Below, piece by piece: positions 44,561 through 52,598 of a stretch of DNA of 64,000 bases (within the stretch, counting starts at the first letter, position 1; each line of letters starts with the position of its first letter). The stretch covers positions 1 through 64,000 of the forward strand of contig NZ_WHOA01000197.1 in assembly GCF_013141715.1 (NCBI RefSeq), in the 5' to 3' direction. Origin of the DNA: Paenibacillus phytorum. GTDB lineage: Bacteria > Bacillota > Bacilli > Paenibacillales > NBRC-103111. The translations under genes and the position numbers were made by a program. Under the pieces are notes generated by a model. That model saw only the letters and a list, made by a program, of their open reading frames with translations, had not been told where the DNA came from and did no database searches.

Positions 44561-44950
44561 ATGAGTGAAGTACAAGCCAATTTATTTTATACCAAAGAGC
44601 ATGAGTGGGTAGAGAAGCTGTCGGATACAGTAGTTCGCGTAGGCATTACTGATTTTGCCCAAGATCAATTGGGAGATATTGTGTTTGTTGAGCTTCCTAA
44701 AGTCGGAACAACCGTTACCGCGAATGAAAGCATCGGCAGTGTGGAATCGGTAAAAACCGTTTCGGATATTTTCTCGCCTGTTTCGGGCAAAGTAACAGCA
44801 GTAAATAGTTCCTTGGAAGGTTCACCTGAGTTGGTAAACAGTGCACCTTTCAGTGAGGGTTGGATGGTTGAAGTCGAAGTTGCAGGTGCTGAAGCTTTGG
44901 AAGGCTTACTTACTCCAGCTGAATATGCATCTTACATCGGTAACGACTAG
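44561..44950 (+). CDS. gcvH: Glycine cleavage system H protein
   Basis: A 129-residue lipoyl carrier. The lipoylation site is Lys65 in GSVESVKTVSD, within the biotinyl/lipoyl fold. It shuttles the aminomethyl group between the P- and T-proteins. It is divergent from the riboswitch-led gcvT operon, so it is not under that riboswitch. AAGCGAGGCG precedes the ATG. yuiH follows after 25 bases and may be co-transcribed. Confidence 0.97.
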   Translation: MSEVQANLFYTKEHEWVEKLSDTVVRVGITDFAQDQLGDIVFVELPKVGTTVTANESIGSVESVKTVSDIFSPVSGKVTAVNSSLEGSPELVNSAPFSEGWMVEVEVAGAEALEGLLTPAEYASYIGND

Positions 44951-44975
44951 TAGTTTTTAGGATGGAGGTTATCTC

Positions 44976-45569
44976 ATGTTATTTGGGCAAAAGCCACAGG
45001 AACAGAATCACCGTGTTCCTCCTGGCCAAACGCTTACACAAGGCTGGCCTGTGCTTCATTACGGGTCCGTGCCTTATTATAATGATATGAGCAAATGGAA
45101 TCTTCGTGTCTTTGGCTTGGTTGAGGAGGAGTTCCAGATCTCATACAAAGACTTCATGGCTCTTCCGCGCAAAGAGTTCGCAAACGATATTCACTGCGTA
45201 ACCACATGGTCCAAGTTGGACAATGTGTGGGAAGGCATTGCTGTTTCTGAGCTTATGAGCAAAGTGAAGCTGAAGCCGGAAACCACCCATGTCATGCTGC
45301 ACGCTGAGCATGGCTGGACGACGAATCTCCCGATCGAGGACTTCCTCCGTGAGACGTCTTTTCTGGGCATCAGACACAATGGCGAACTGCTGACACCTGA
45401 CCACGGGGCTCCGGTTCGTATGGTTGTGCCGCATCTTTACTTCTGGAAAAGCGCGAAGTGGCTGCGCGGCATCGAATTTATGCCGAAGGATAAGCCAGGC
45501 TTTTGGGAGCGGAATGGGTACCATATGTATGGTAATCCGTGGGCCGAAGAGCGATACGATTTCGATTAG
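44976..45569 (+). CDS. yuiH: Sulfite oxidase-like molybdopterin oxidoreductase
   Basis: A 197-residue protein of the YuiH type, a sulfite-oxidase-fold molybdopterin enzyme without heme domains. The molybdenum-ligating cysteine is probably Cys74 in DIHCVTTWS. Other conserved parts are APVRMVVPHLYFWKSAKW and GYHMYGNPWAEERYDFD at the end. Its natural substrate is unknown. GGAGG precedes the ATG. The last codons and stop (45550-45568) are duplicated exactly at 45949-45967, with a toxin-antitoxin locus in between. A terminator lies only after the second copy, as if the locus had been inserted at the gene's end. Confidence 0.9.
   Translation: MLFGQKPQEQNHRVPPGQTLTQGWPVLHYGSVPYYNDMSKWNLRVFGLVEEEFQISYKDFMALPRKEFANDIHCVTTWSKLDNVWEGIAVSELMSKVKLKPETTHVMLHAEHGWTTNLPIEDFLRETSFLGIRHNGELLTPDHGAPVRMVVPHLYFWKSAKWLRGIEFMPKDKPGFWERNGYHMYGNPWAEERYDFD
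45550..45568. repeat. 19-bp direct repeat, left copy (in the yuiH 3' end)
   Basis: AGCGATACGATTTCGATTA covers the last codons of yuiH and part of its stop. The identical 19 bases recur at 45949-45967. It could be a target-site or attachment-site duplication, or the trace of a local rearrangement. Confidence 0.85.
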
Positions 45570-45577
45570 AACATTTA

Positions 45578-45735
45578 TTGCATGAATATAAGGGATATGT
45601 TACAGTAAAGATAGTTAGAGACGGATTCGCGGTCCGTCTCCAGTACAGACTGGGTGAGATTCTCCTGAGTAACTGAATACGTGCAGAAGTGACCCACTAA
45701 GGCGACCAACCTAGAAGTGGGTCACTTTCTTTTAT
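45578..45735 (+). ncRNA. Probable antisense RNA antitoxin
   Basis: TTGCAT (45578-45583), a 17-base spacer and TACAGT (45601-45606) form a plausible promoter, with a start near 45613. The RNA would end at the hairpin AAGTGACCCAC/GTGGGTCACTT (45687-45727) followed by TTCTTTT. It would be complementary to the 3' end and stop-codon region of the small toxin mRNA on the other strand, the arrangement of type I systems such as txpA/RatA and bsrG/SR4. Transcription is inferred. Confidence 0.55.
45605..45640 (-). terminator. Probable terminator of the toxin mRNA
   Basis: GAGACGGA (45618-45625) and TCCGTCTC (45633-45640) pair perfectly around a seven-base loop. On the minus strand TAACTATCTTT follows. 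It would end the toxin transcript after it has crossed the antisense RNA region. Confidence 0.5.
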
Positions 45736-45808
45736 CGATATATGTTAGCAGCGCTAGAATGAACATTCCGAACGCAAACATAATCATAATCGCTTGGAAA
45801 GTTTCCAT
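45722..45808 (-). CDS. Holin-like type I toxin peptide
   Basis: A 28-residue peptide: METFQAIMIM, then FAFGMFILALLTYIDKRK. One hydrophobic helix followed by a YIDK-type basic tail matches the small 'putative holin-like toxin' peptides of Bacillales, which insert in the membrane. AGGAGGAGG lies just upstream of the ATG. TATAAT (45865-45870 on the minus strand, with an extended TGC) gives a good promoter and a leader of about 50 bases. The stop codon lies inside a hairpin arm shared with the antisense RNA. The locus sits between two 19-bp direct repeats. Confidence 0.8.
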   Translation of the reverse strand: METFQAIMIMFAFGMFILALLTYIDKRK

Positions 45809-45864
45809 GGCATCCTCCTCCTTTCTGGAGAAATGCCGCACCCAAGGTCGTGCTGTACGAGTCT

Positions 45865-45870
45865 ATTATA
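45865..45870 (-). promoter_or_regulatory. Toxin promoter -10 element
   Basis: TATAAT preceded by TGC (extended -10) on the minus strand. The -35 region (TAAGAT) is weak. The transcript start is expected near 45857. Confidence 0.6.
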
Positions 45871-45948
45871 GCATATTTTACTAGTTTATCTTAGATTATC
45901 ATGAACTTTTGTATACTTTGAGAAGCGTACGGCGATCCTTCAAGGAGC

Positions 45949-45967
45949 AGCGATACGATTTCGATTA
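45949..45967. repeat. 19-bp direct repeat, right copy
   Basis: An exact copy of 45550-45568, followed by AATACTTAATGG and then the terminator at 45987-46024. The frame ending GAT-TTC-GAT-TAA here suggests that this is the original distal end of the yuiH transcription unit. Confidence 0.85.
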
Positions 45968-45986
45968 AATACTTAATGGATATGGG

Positions 45987-46024
45987 GCTGTCTTAAAAGT
46001 CAATTGACTTTGAGACAGCTTTTT
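45987..46024 (+). terminator. Terminator, probably originally of yuiH
   Basis: GCTGTCT (45987-45993) pairs with AGACAGC (46013-46019) with an inner AAAGTCAATTGACTTT, followed by TTTTT. It lies just after the right copy of the 19-bp repeat. Confidence 0.85.
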
Positions 46025-46499
46025 ATATTTTTTTGGGAGTAGTGGAGAAGGCGAAGCTTACTCCTATTTACTATGAAGCTATGGTTTTGCTGAGCTGGGT
46101 GGTTACCGATGTTGTAATTCATACAACAATTAGTACGCCTAAAGGCTATTTCTCAGCCTGAAATTGCAGTTCGTACAACATTTTGAACCCATTTATCGCA
46201 AAATCGCCTATATTGGGCTCAATTGTTGTACATGATGCAACAAAGAAGGGAGAGAGGCGGGATTTGGGCAGCAATTGTTGCACATTCTACAACATCATTT
46301 AACAGAGAATATGCATTCTCTCATCGGGCAACCTCAAGTGACGAAGGATTCCAATTCCTACACATCATCTTATTTGGATTATTAGCGATGCTATGAATCT
46401 ACTAAATAATCAGATTTTCGCATCCACTCTTTATGGTGGGAGACTGGTCAAAAGTTGAGGGCTTGTGAGTTTTTTGTGAGTATGAAATGATAGGATCAA
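46025..46499. repeat. Intergenic region with TACAACA palindromic repeats
   Basis: No gene is seen. Four related units of the form TTGTAnnnnnTACAACA occur: about 46112-46131 and 46161-46183 in one orientation, and 46219-46244 and 46271-46296 in the other (AATTGTTGTACATGATGCAACA type). The two pairs face each other and could form one large foldback upstream of the hybrid-kinase gene. Confidence 0.5.
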
Positions 46500-46541
46500 A
46501 TGCATGACCTTGCACGCATGACAGGGAAAGAGGACACTATC

Positions 46542-49500
46542 GTGAATAATTTTCGCCAGTTTATTGGCATTGGCATCGTTTTATCTCTTTCGATCCTATT
46601 ATTTATAGCTATTTATTCGCATACAATTCCGAATCGTGATTCACAGCTTGCCAAGCAAGGAGTACTGGACTTATCGGGTTGGGACTTTCACAAGCAAGGG
46701 CTGGTCGCACTGGACGGCGAGTGGGAGTTCTATGAGGGGAAGCTGCTCGAACCTGCTGATTTTAGCGAGGCTGTGCGGAGCGATGCTTCTTATCTATTTG
46801 TCCCAGGCACATGGGAAGGTAAAAAGAAAGATGGCGGCATGAGCAGAAAAGGCTTTGGAACTTATCGGCTTAAAGTGCTGGTAGATAACTACGATGATAT
46901 CTATGGTTTAAAAGTAAGAAGTGTTCGTATGTCTCACAGCTTGTATATCGATGGCAAATTAGAGGGCGGGAGCGGAAGTCCGGCCATTGTCAAAGAAGCG
47001 AACATTTCCGGCAATACGCCGTACAGCACTTTTTTTCATGCGGAAGGCAAAGAAATCGAGATCATTATCCAAGTGGCCAATTATGAATTTGTCAACGGCG
47101 GTATTATCAATTCCATCCAGTTCGGATGGCATGGAGATATTACGAAGCTGAATAGCTTATTGATTGGCAGCGATCTGGCCTACGCGCTCATTTTTGTCAT
47201 GTTTGGCGCCTATCATCTCAGTCTTTATGTTTTGCGCAACCGAGAAAAGACGTACTTGTATAGTGGGATGTATTTGTTTTCCCTCGCGCTCATTCAATTG
47301 CTGTTTGGCGAGAAATTACTTCAAAGGCTCATGCCGGAAATACCTTTTTATGTTGTCTATAAAGCGCTGGATTTAAGCGAGTTTTTCAGTTCGGTGCTAA
47401 GTATTTTGTTCTTTAGTTCCATGGACGGCAGACTGATCTCGCATCGAATGAAGATTGCTTTAATTTCTCCGAATCTCGTGTACATAGTGGCGATTCTCGT
47501 ACTTCCCTATTCGATTTATAATGAAGTGAGAGGTTTGTTCTTTCTGTACATGGCACTGGTCCCTCTTTATTTGCTCGGCAGAATGATTTATTTATTCGGA
47601 ACTAGCCCGAAGGGGACATCGGAACGAAAAGAGCTTTTGCTTTTCATCGGCGTAATCATTTCATTGTTGATTTTTTTGATCGACGGGACTCTGTATGCGG
47701 AAAATGTGATTTTGACAGATATAAGAGGAAAAGCTGCCGTTATCGGTTTCATATCGTTAATGAATCTTTTATTGGCTGCCCGTTTAACGACGGCCTATGC
47801 AAAGACGGAAACATTGACGCATCAATTGACGATTTCCAATCAACTGAAGGACGAGTTCTTAATGCATACGTCGCATGAAATCAAGACGCCGCTGCACGGC
47901 ATTATGAACATTACCTCGTACTTACTGGATGATGACGAGCAAAATTTATCCGCCAAACAAAAGCAAAATCTATGGCTGATCAAGGATACCTCGGTTAAGC
48001 TATCGATGCTGATGCGCGATTTGATTGATGTTACCCGTCTTAAGCACGGTGAGCTGCGCATGCATATGACTGTTGTCGATATGAGAGCGGTGACTCAGAT
48101 TGTGTTTGACGTCTTGCAATTCGAGCTGGCGGGCAAAGATGTGAAGTTGGAGAATCAGGTTCCTCCAAATGTATGGGTGCATGCTGACGAGAGCCGCTTG
48201 CGACAATTGTTGTACAACCTGATCCATAATGCGATCAAGCATACCGAAAAAGGAAGCATTACCGTCGCGTCCGTCGTAGACGGAGACATGATCCGTATAT
48301 CCGTCACCGATACGGGAATTGGTATTGATGCGGAACGGCGATCGAGCATATTTGAATATTTTGAGCAGCTCGAGCAGGTTTTACCGGATGACGGCTACAC
48401 GGGAATGGGCGTGGGCTTGTATATTAGCCGTAAATTGATCGAGCGAATGGAAGGGCAAATTTGGGTGGATTGGTCTGAGGTGAATGTCGGCACGCGCATG
48501 GTGTTTACGTTGAAGCACATGGTGAATTATACCGCTGCAGATGAGGCTGCCGCCATGATCGAAACTACGGTGACGAGAATGACGGAAAGTAAATCTTCAT
48601 TGGATCTTCTGGAACAGCATGCACATACGATTCTTATCGTGGACGACGAGGCTTCCAACATCCATACGCTGCTGAATATTTTGAAAAGACACAGGTATAA
48701 CGTGATTACAGCCTTTTCGGCTAAAGAAGCTTTGGTCAAAATCAAAGCATACGCACAGATCGACTTGGTCATTCTGGACGTCATGATGCCTGACATATCG
48801 GGGATCGAGCTTTGCCGCATGCTGCGATTTCATTATTCGATACTTGATTTGCCGATATTGTTTGCAACGGTCAAGGATACTTCACAGGATATCGCAATTG
48901 GCTTCAGGGCGGGAGCGAACGATTATTTGACCAAACCGTTTGAGGCGGAGCCGCTTATTGCTCGCATTCAGACGCTGATCGCGATGAAAACGTCCATCCA
49001 AGAGGCGATTCGCAATGAGCTGGCATTTCACCAAGCGCAGATCAAGCCCCATTTTCTGTATAATGCGCTTAGCAGCGTAATCTCATTTTGTTATACGGAT
49101 GGGGAGAAAGCGGCCTATTTGCTGTCTCAATTAAGCCAGTATTTGCGTTATATTCTCGATATGGACCGCAACGATTTGTTTGTTAGCGTGAGCCAGGAGC
49201 TGGAGCTGATCGACGCTTATGTCGAGATCGAGAAAGCCCGTTTTGGCGATCGGTTTGATTTTATATGTTACATCGACGAAAGTCTGAAGCATATGGCGAT
49301 CCCTTCATTAAGCATCCAACCGTTTGTAGAAAATTCGATTCGTCACGGATTATTTGAGAAGGAAGGGTTCGGCACTGTTACGTTGACCATCCAGGAAGGA
49401 GACCGTTACCTGCAAATTACCGTTCAAGACGACGGAGTCGGAATGGATGACGACTTGCTCTATGGTCTTGTCAGCGGCAAGCAGGGTGTAGGCGGCATTG

Positions 49501-49628
49501 GTATCTCGAATATTCGTAGAAGATTAGATTCGATACCCGGAGCTACGTGGAACATCGATTCGGAATTGGGGCAGGGCACCAAGGTGACGATGTATTTACC
49601 GCTGGCCGGGAGCAGTGATGAGGCATAA
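46542..49628 (+). CDS. 7TM-DISM hybrid sensor with two histidine-kinase modules
   Basis: A protein of about 1028 residues. In order: a membrane helix, an extracellular beta-sandwich of the 7TM-DISM sensor type (DLSGWDFHKQGLVALDGEWEFY), a seven-helix region, HisKA with HTSHEIKTPLHGI (His ~445) and an HATPase, a receiver with VILDVMMP (Asp ~746), then a second, LytS-type kinase module with IKPHFLYNALSSV (His ~837) and another HATPase. Two full kinases in one chain is the unusual feature. GTG 46542 with AAAGAGG upstream is preferred; ATG 46500 is possible. The SARP-type regulator gene follows after 26 bases and is the obvious partner. Confidence 0.88.
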   Translation: MNNFRQFIGIGIVLSLSILLFIAIYSHTIPNRDSQLAKQGVLDLSGWDFHKQGLVALDGEWEFYEGKLLEPADFSEAVRSDASYLFVPGTWEGKKKDGGMSRKGFGTYRLKVLVDNYDDIYGLKVRSVRMSHSLYIDGKLEGGSGSPAIVKEANISGNTPYSTFFHAEGKEIEIIIQVANYEFVNGGIINSIQFGWHGDITKLNSLLIGSDLAYALIFVMFGAYHLSLYVLRNREKTYLYSGMYLFSLALIQLLFGEKLLQRLMPEIPFYVVYKALDLSEFFSSVLSILFFSSMDGRLISHRMKIALISPNLVYIVAILVLPYSIYNEVRGLFFLYMALVPLYLLGRMIYLFGTSPKGTSERKELLLFIGVIISLLIFLIDGTLYAENVILTDIRGKAAVIGFISLMNLLLAARLTTAYAKTETLTHQLTISNQLKDEFLMHTSHEIKTPLHGIMNITSYLLDDDEQNLSAKQKQNLWLIKDTSVKLSMLMRDLIDVTRLKHGELRMHMTVVDMRAVTQIVFDVLQFELAGKDVKLENQVPPNVWVHADESRLRQLLYNLIHNAIKHTEKGSITVASVVDGDMIRISVTDTGIGIDAERRSSIFEYFEQLEQVLPDDGYTGMGVGLYISRKLIERMEGQIWVDWSEVNVGTRMVFTLKHMVNYTAADEAAAMIETTVTRMTESKSSLDLLEQHAHTILIVDDEASNIHTLLNILKRHRYNVITAFSAKEALVKIKAYAQIDLVILDVMMPDISGIELCRMLRFHYSILDLPILFATVKDTSQDIAIGFRAGANDYLTKPFEAEPLIARIQTLIAMKTSIQEAIRNELAFHQAQIKPHFLYNALSSVISFCYTDGEKAAYLLSQLSQYLRYILDMDRNDLFVSVSQELELIDAYVEIEKARFGDRFDFICYIDESLKHMAIPSLSIQPFVENSIRHGLFEKEGFGTVTLTIQEGDRYLQITVQDDGVGMDDDLLYGLVSGKQGVGGIGISNIRRRLDSIPGATWNIDSELGQGTKVTMYLPLAGSSDEA

Positions 49629-49654
49629 TCATAGACAAGAAAGGAGGAGGGCAA

Positions 49655-50776
49655 TTGTTTAGAGTTGTGATCGTAGAAGATGAGAAGCCGATTCTTGAAT
49701 TAATGAAAGTCATTATCGGGCGAAATCCGCATTGCACGATTGTGGGCACTTTCAGCAATCCGTTGGAGGCTGTGACCAGTTTGCCCGAACTTCGGCCGGA
49801 TATTGCATTCCTGGATGTGGAAATGCCCAGGATGAACGGGCTTGAGCTGGCAGTGAAATTAAACGAGCAGCAGGGCCATACGAAGATTGTATTTACGACA
49901 GCTTACAAGGAGTACGCGCTGGAAGCTTTCCAAGTCTATGCCTTTGATTATATTTTAAAGCCGGTAACACCGTCGTCTATCGAGCGGGTAACGAATCGCC
50001 TCCTGAAATTGGAGCGCCCCGCCGAGCAGACGGAGCGGCCAATTCGTCATGCCTCGATTCGATGCTTTGGCGGGTTAGAAGTCAAGAACCCAGATGGTGT
50101 GCTGGTTCGCTGGCCGACGCGGAAGACGGAGGAATTGCTCGCGTTCTTCCTCTGTCATCCGGGTAAGGACATCAGCAAGTGGCATTTGGCCGATATTTTG
50201 TGGCCGGATATGCTGGAGGACAGGGCTTCGCACAATCTTCACAATACGATCTACCGGCTGAAAAAGCTGTTGAAAGAACAGGAAATCGGCATGGACATCG
50301 TCAAAACGAATGAAGGCTACATGCTGGACCCACTGGAGGTTCAATACGATTTGCTGGAATTTCATCGGTGCGAGCCTACTCTATTGGAGGACATGCCGGA
50401 TGCAGCACAAGCGGAACGCGCTTGCTCTTTGTATCGCGGCCTCTTATTGGAACGTAAAGATTACTTATGGAAGCCGCCATTGGAGGAAGGGTACAGCAAG
50501 CAATATACATCTCTTGTCCGCGGGCTGGTAGGCCGTGATGTAGCCGCACAAGATTGGGAAAAAGCTGAACAAAAGCTTGACTTGTATCTGTCCATCTTTC
50601 CATTAAATGAAGAAATGAATCAATTTTTAATGGATGTGTATGCAAGCAGCGGGAGGCGAGAGCGAATCGCCAAACATTACGCAAGCTTTGAACAGCTGTA
50701 CCGGAGAGAGCTTGGGATTGAGCCGCCGAAGGAAATGAGTGCCAAAGCAGCGGCTTATTTGGAAACAGGCAACTAA
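49655..50776 (+). CDS. Response regulator with SARP/BTAD output domain
   Basis: A 373-residue regulator. It has a receiver (~1-120, IVEDE, Asp54 in FLDVEMP, Lys in LKP), a winged-helix OmpR-like DNA-binding part (~130-220, RCFGGLEVKNPDG, LLAFFLCHPGKDISKWHLADILWP) and a bacterial transcriptional activator domain with TPR-like helices to the end. The start is TTG with GGAGGAGGG upstream. It is probably phosphorylated by the preceding hybrid kinase. Its target genes are not evident here. A terminator follows. Confidence 0.9.
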   Translation: MFRVVIVEDEKPILELMKVIIGRNPHCTIVGTFSNPLEAVTSLPELRPDIAFLDVEMPRMNGLELAVKLNEQQGHTKIVFTTAYKEYALEAFQVYAFDYILKPVTPSSIERVTNRLLKLERPAEQTERPIRHASIRCFGGLEVKNPDGVLVRWPTRKTEELLAFFLCHPGKDISKWHLADILWPDMLEDRASHNLHNTIYRLKKLLKEQEIGMDIVKTNEGYMLDPLEVQYDLLEFHRCEPTLLEDMPDAAQAERACSLYRGLLLERKDYLWKPPLEEGYSKQYTSLVRGLVGRDVAAQDWEKAEQKLDLYLSIFPLNEEMNQFLMDVYASSGRRERIAKHYASFEQLYRRELGIEPPKEMSAKAAAYLETGN

Positions 50777-50785
50777 AGTGAATGT

Positions 50786-50820
50786 GACAAGGCAGGGAGA
50801 AGATCTCCTTGTCTTTTTTT
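50786..50820 (+). terminator. Terminator after the SARP-type regulator
   Basis: GACAAGG (50786-50792) pairs with CCTTGTC (50807-50813), with an inner GGAGAAGATCTCC foldback, followed by seven T. Confidence 0.9.
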
Positions 50821-50919
50821 GTCTTTTTTTAGTCTCGTGGGTGGTGAAATGGGCATATAGAACTATTTTTTTGAAATTGATAAGCACTAATCCATTTGCA
50901 AGGAGGAGAAGCGATAAGC

Positions 50920-51461
50920 AGCCTGTAACCGGCATTTACGAGATTGGTATTGTCCGGAACGGTAACAATGTGGAGCAGCCTGTCGAAGTGAAATTCCACT
51001 ACGAAGCACGCAGCAACCGCGATGCTGATAAACTGGCTATTTACCGTTAGAATGAGTACATGAAAAAATGGGAAGTCGTGCAAGGCACGGTCGACGCCGC
51101 CAAAGGTGAAGTCACCGTGGATGTGAACCGATTAGGCAAGTACGCGTTGTTCAACACAAGCAATCAAGTCCGTTTTGACGATATTCCGAAAAACAGATGG
51201 TCTGCAGCAGGCATATATGCCTTGCAATCGCTTGGTGTGGTTGACGGCATTTCAAGCGGCAATGGCAATACTGCAGCTTCGGCGAAACCATTCGCGGATG
51301 CTGCAGACATTCCTTATTTTGCGCGAGGCTACGCTGATCAAGTTCGTCAAGCCGGGCTTTTGAACGGCTATGAAGACGGAACGTTCAGACCGGGCAATTC
51401 ATTGACCCGCGAAGAAACGGCAGCGTTGATTTACAGATTGATCCAGCATTTTGACCGTTAA
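50920..51461 (+). pseudogene. Remnant of an SLH-domain surface protein
   Basis: The frame reads QPVTGIYEIGIVRNGNN to KLAIYR, meets TAG at 51048-51050, and continues in the same frame (NEYMKKWEVVQGTVDAAKGE) into an S-layer-homology domain: FDDIPKNRWSAAGIYALQSL, then FARGYADQVRQAGLLNGYEDG and SLTREETAALIYRL. This is the C-terminal end of a larger exported protein whose N-terminus, signal peptide and first two SLH repeats are missing. The intact-looking part from ATG 51060 would make a 133-residue fragment without a signal peptide. A terminator remains in place. Confidence 0.8.
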
Positions 51462-51480
51462 GAAAATGTTAATTGAGGTG

Positions 51481-51510
51481 GGACAGATCCAACGTGATCT
51501 GTCCTATTTT
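51481..51510 (+). terminator. Terminator after the SLH remnant
   Basis: GGACAGATC (51481-51489) pairs with GATCTGTCC (51496-51504), followed by TATTTTT. Confidence 0.88.
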
Positions 51511-51625
51511 TCATGCAAACATGTATGCAGCAAAGGCATTTTCGACAAAAAATGGGTTTATGTGAGAATTTTGAGAGAAGTGTTATGTAGAATAGAAGAG
51601 AAGTTTGTTTCTGAGGGGGATTGTA

Positions 51626-51997
51626 GTGAAGACAACAAAAATACTGGTCGTAGATGATGCCGCTTTTATGAGGGCTATGTTAAAAGATATACTCGAGAAC
51701 TTGAATTATGAGGTTGTGGCGGAAGGCAAAAACGGTCTTGAAGCCGTACATTTGTATAAGAGGTATAAACCTGATTTAGTGACCTTGGACATAACAATGC
51801 CCGAAATGGATGGCATTGACGCACTAAAAGAAATTATCACATTTGATCGCCACGCAAAGGTGATTATGTGTTCGGCTATGGGACAACAAAAATTGGTTGT
51901 CGATTCGATTCAGGCTGGTGCAATGGATTTTCTCGTAAAGCCTTTTAATAAGGATAGAATTGCTGTAGCCATTGAAAGCGTAATATCTTCTAAATAA
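51626..51997 (+). CDS. Single-domain CheY-like response regulator
   Basis: A 123-residue receiver-only protein. Asp10/Asp11 and phosphoacceptor Asp55 (LVTLDITMPEMDG), a Ser in MCSAMG and Lys in VKPFNKDR are all present, so it should be phosphorylatable. It is closest to CheY in pattern, but no chemotaxis kinase or receptor is nearby. GTG 51626 has AGGGGG at good spacing. It could be a diffusible phosphorelay element; the partner is unknown. Confidence 0.9.
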   Translation: MKTTKILVVDDAAFMRAMLKDILENLNYEVVAEGKNGLEAVHLYKRYKPDLVTLDITMPEMDGIDALKEIITFDRHAKVIMCSAMGQQKLVVDSIQAGAMDFLVKPFNKDRIAVAIESVISSK

Positions 51998-52099
51998 GAT
52001 AGTTGAAAAGTGCACAATTAAATTTTTACCTAGCACTTATATCTGTTTCCCTTAATAGGATGTTGTGAAGTCACATCATCATAAGGAGGCATGCCACGG

Positions 52100-52456
52100 A
52101 TGCAGAAGAAAAAGCCTACAATCAAGAAAAAAACAAACTTAGTCGTACAGAGGCACGTACATGAATTTGAAGGTAGTACGAAACTGGCTGAAGTAGGCGC
52201 TGATCGACATAACCATCGCTTTGCTGGTGTTACAGGGCAAGCAATTCGGGTAGGAACAAGTCATGTCCACGAAATTGATCTCTCGAAAACTGATTTCTTA
52301 AACCATTTTCATAATCTGAAAAAAATTAGAACGGGACCTGCTATTTCAGTTGGAAATGGCAAACACGTACATTTTGTTACTGGCCAAACCACCTTAAATG
52401 ATGGTCATATGCACCAATTTAATTTCGCTACATTGATTCAAGCGCCTCTTGTCTAA
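52100..52456 (+). CDS. ymaF: YmaF-family His-rich protein
   Basis: A protein of about 118 residues after a Lys-rich N-terminus. The repeated His motifs are characteristic: QRHVHEFEGST, DRHNHRFAGVTG, SHVHEIDL, NHFHNL, GKHVHFVTG and DGHMHQF. They match the Bacillus YmaF family, whose role is not established; metal binding by the HxH repeats is plausible. ATG 52100 is preferred because AAGGAGG lies ten bases upstream; an ATG at 52091 is too close to it. A terminator follows. Confidence 0.88.
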   Translation: MQKKKPTIKKKTNLVVQRHVHEFEGSTKLAEVGADRHNHRFAGVTGQAIRVGTSHVHEIDLSKTDFLNHFHNLKKIRTGPAISVGNGKHVHFVTGQTTLNDGHMHQFNFATLIQAPLV

Positions 52457-52484
52457 TGAACAAATGTATAATATCTAAATGGTT

Positions 52485-52517
52485 AGAGGCAGGTTGCTAT
52501 TGCAACTTGCCTCTTTG
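52485..52517 (+). terminator. Terminator after ymaF
   Basis: AGAGGCAGGTTGC (52485-52497) pairs with GCAACTTGCCTCT (52502-52514) apart from one mismatch, around a TATT loop, then TT. Confidence 0.8.
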
Positions 52518-52598
52518 TGGTGCAGCACTATTTTGTAGGACGAGGTGTTGTGTTATATTGTGTTCAGTGCATTAATGATAACCCAAAGGAGAATTAAG

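Noticed and set aside
45600..45740. A tRNA-like or riboswitch fold in the hairpin-rich stretch after yuiH
   Set aside because: No acceptor or T-arm pattern and no known aptamer motif; the antisense-RNA explanation fits the promoter and terminator better.
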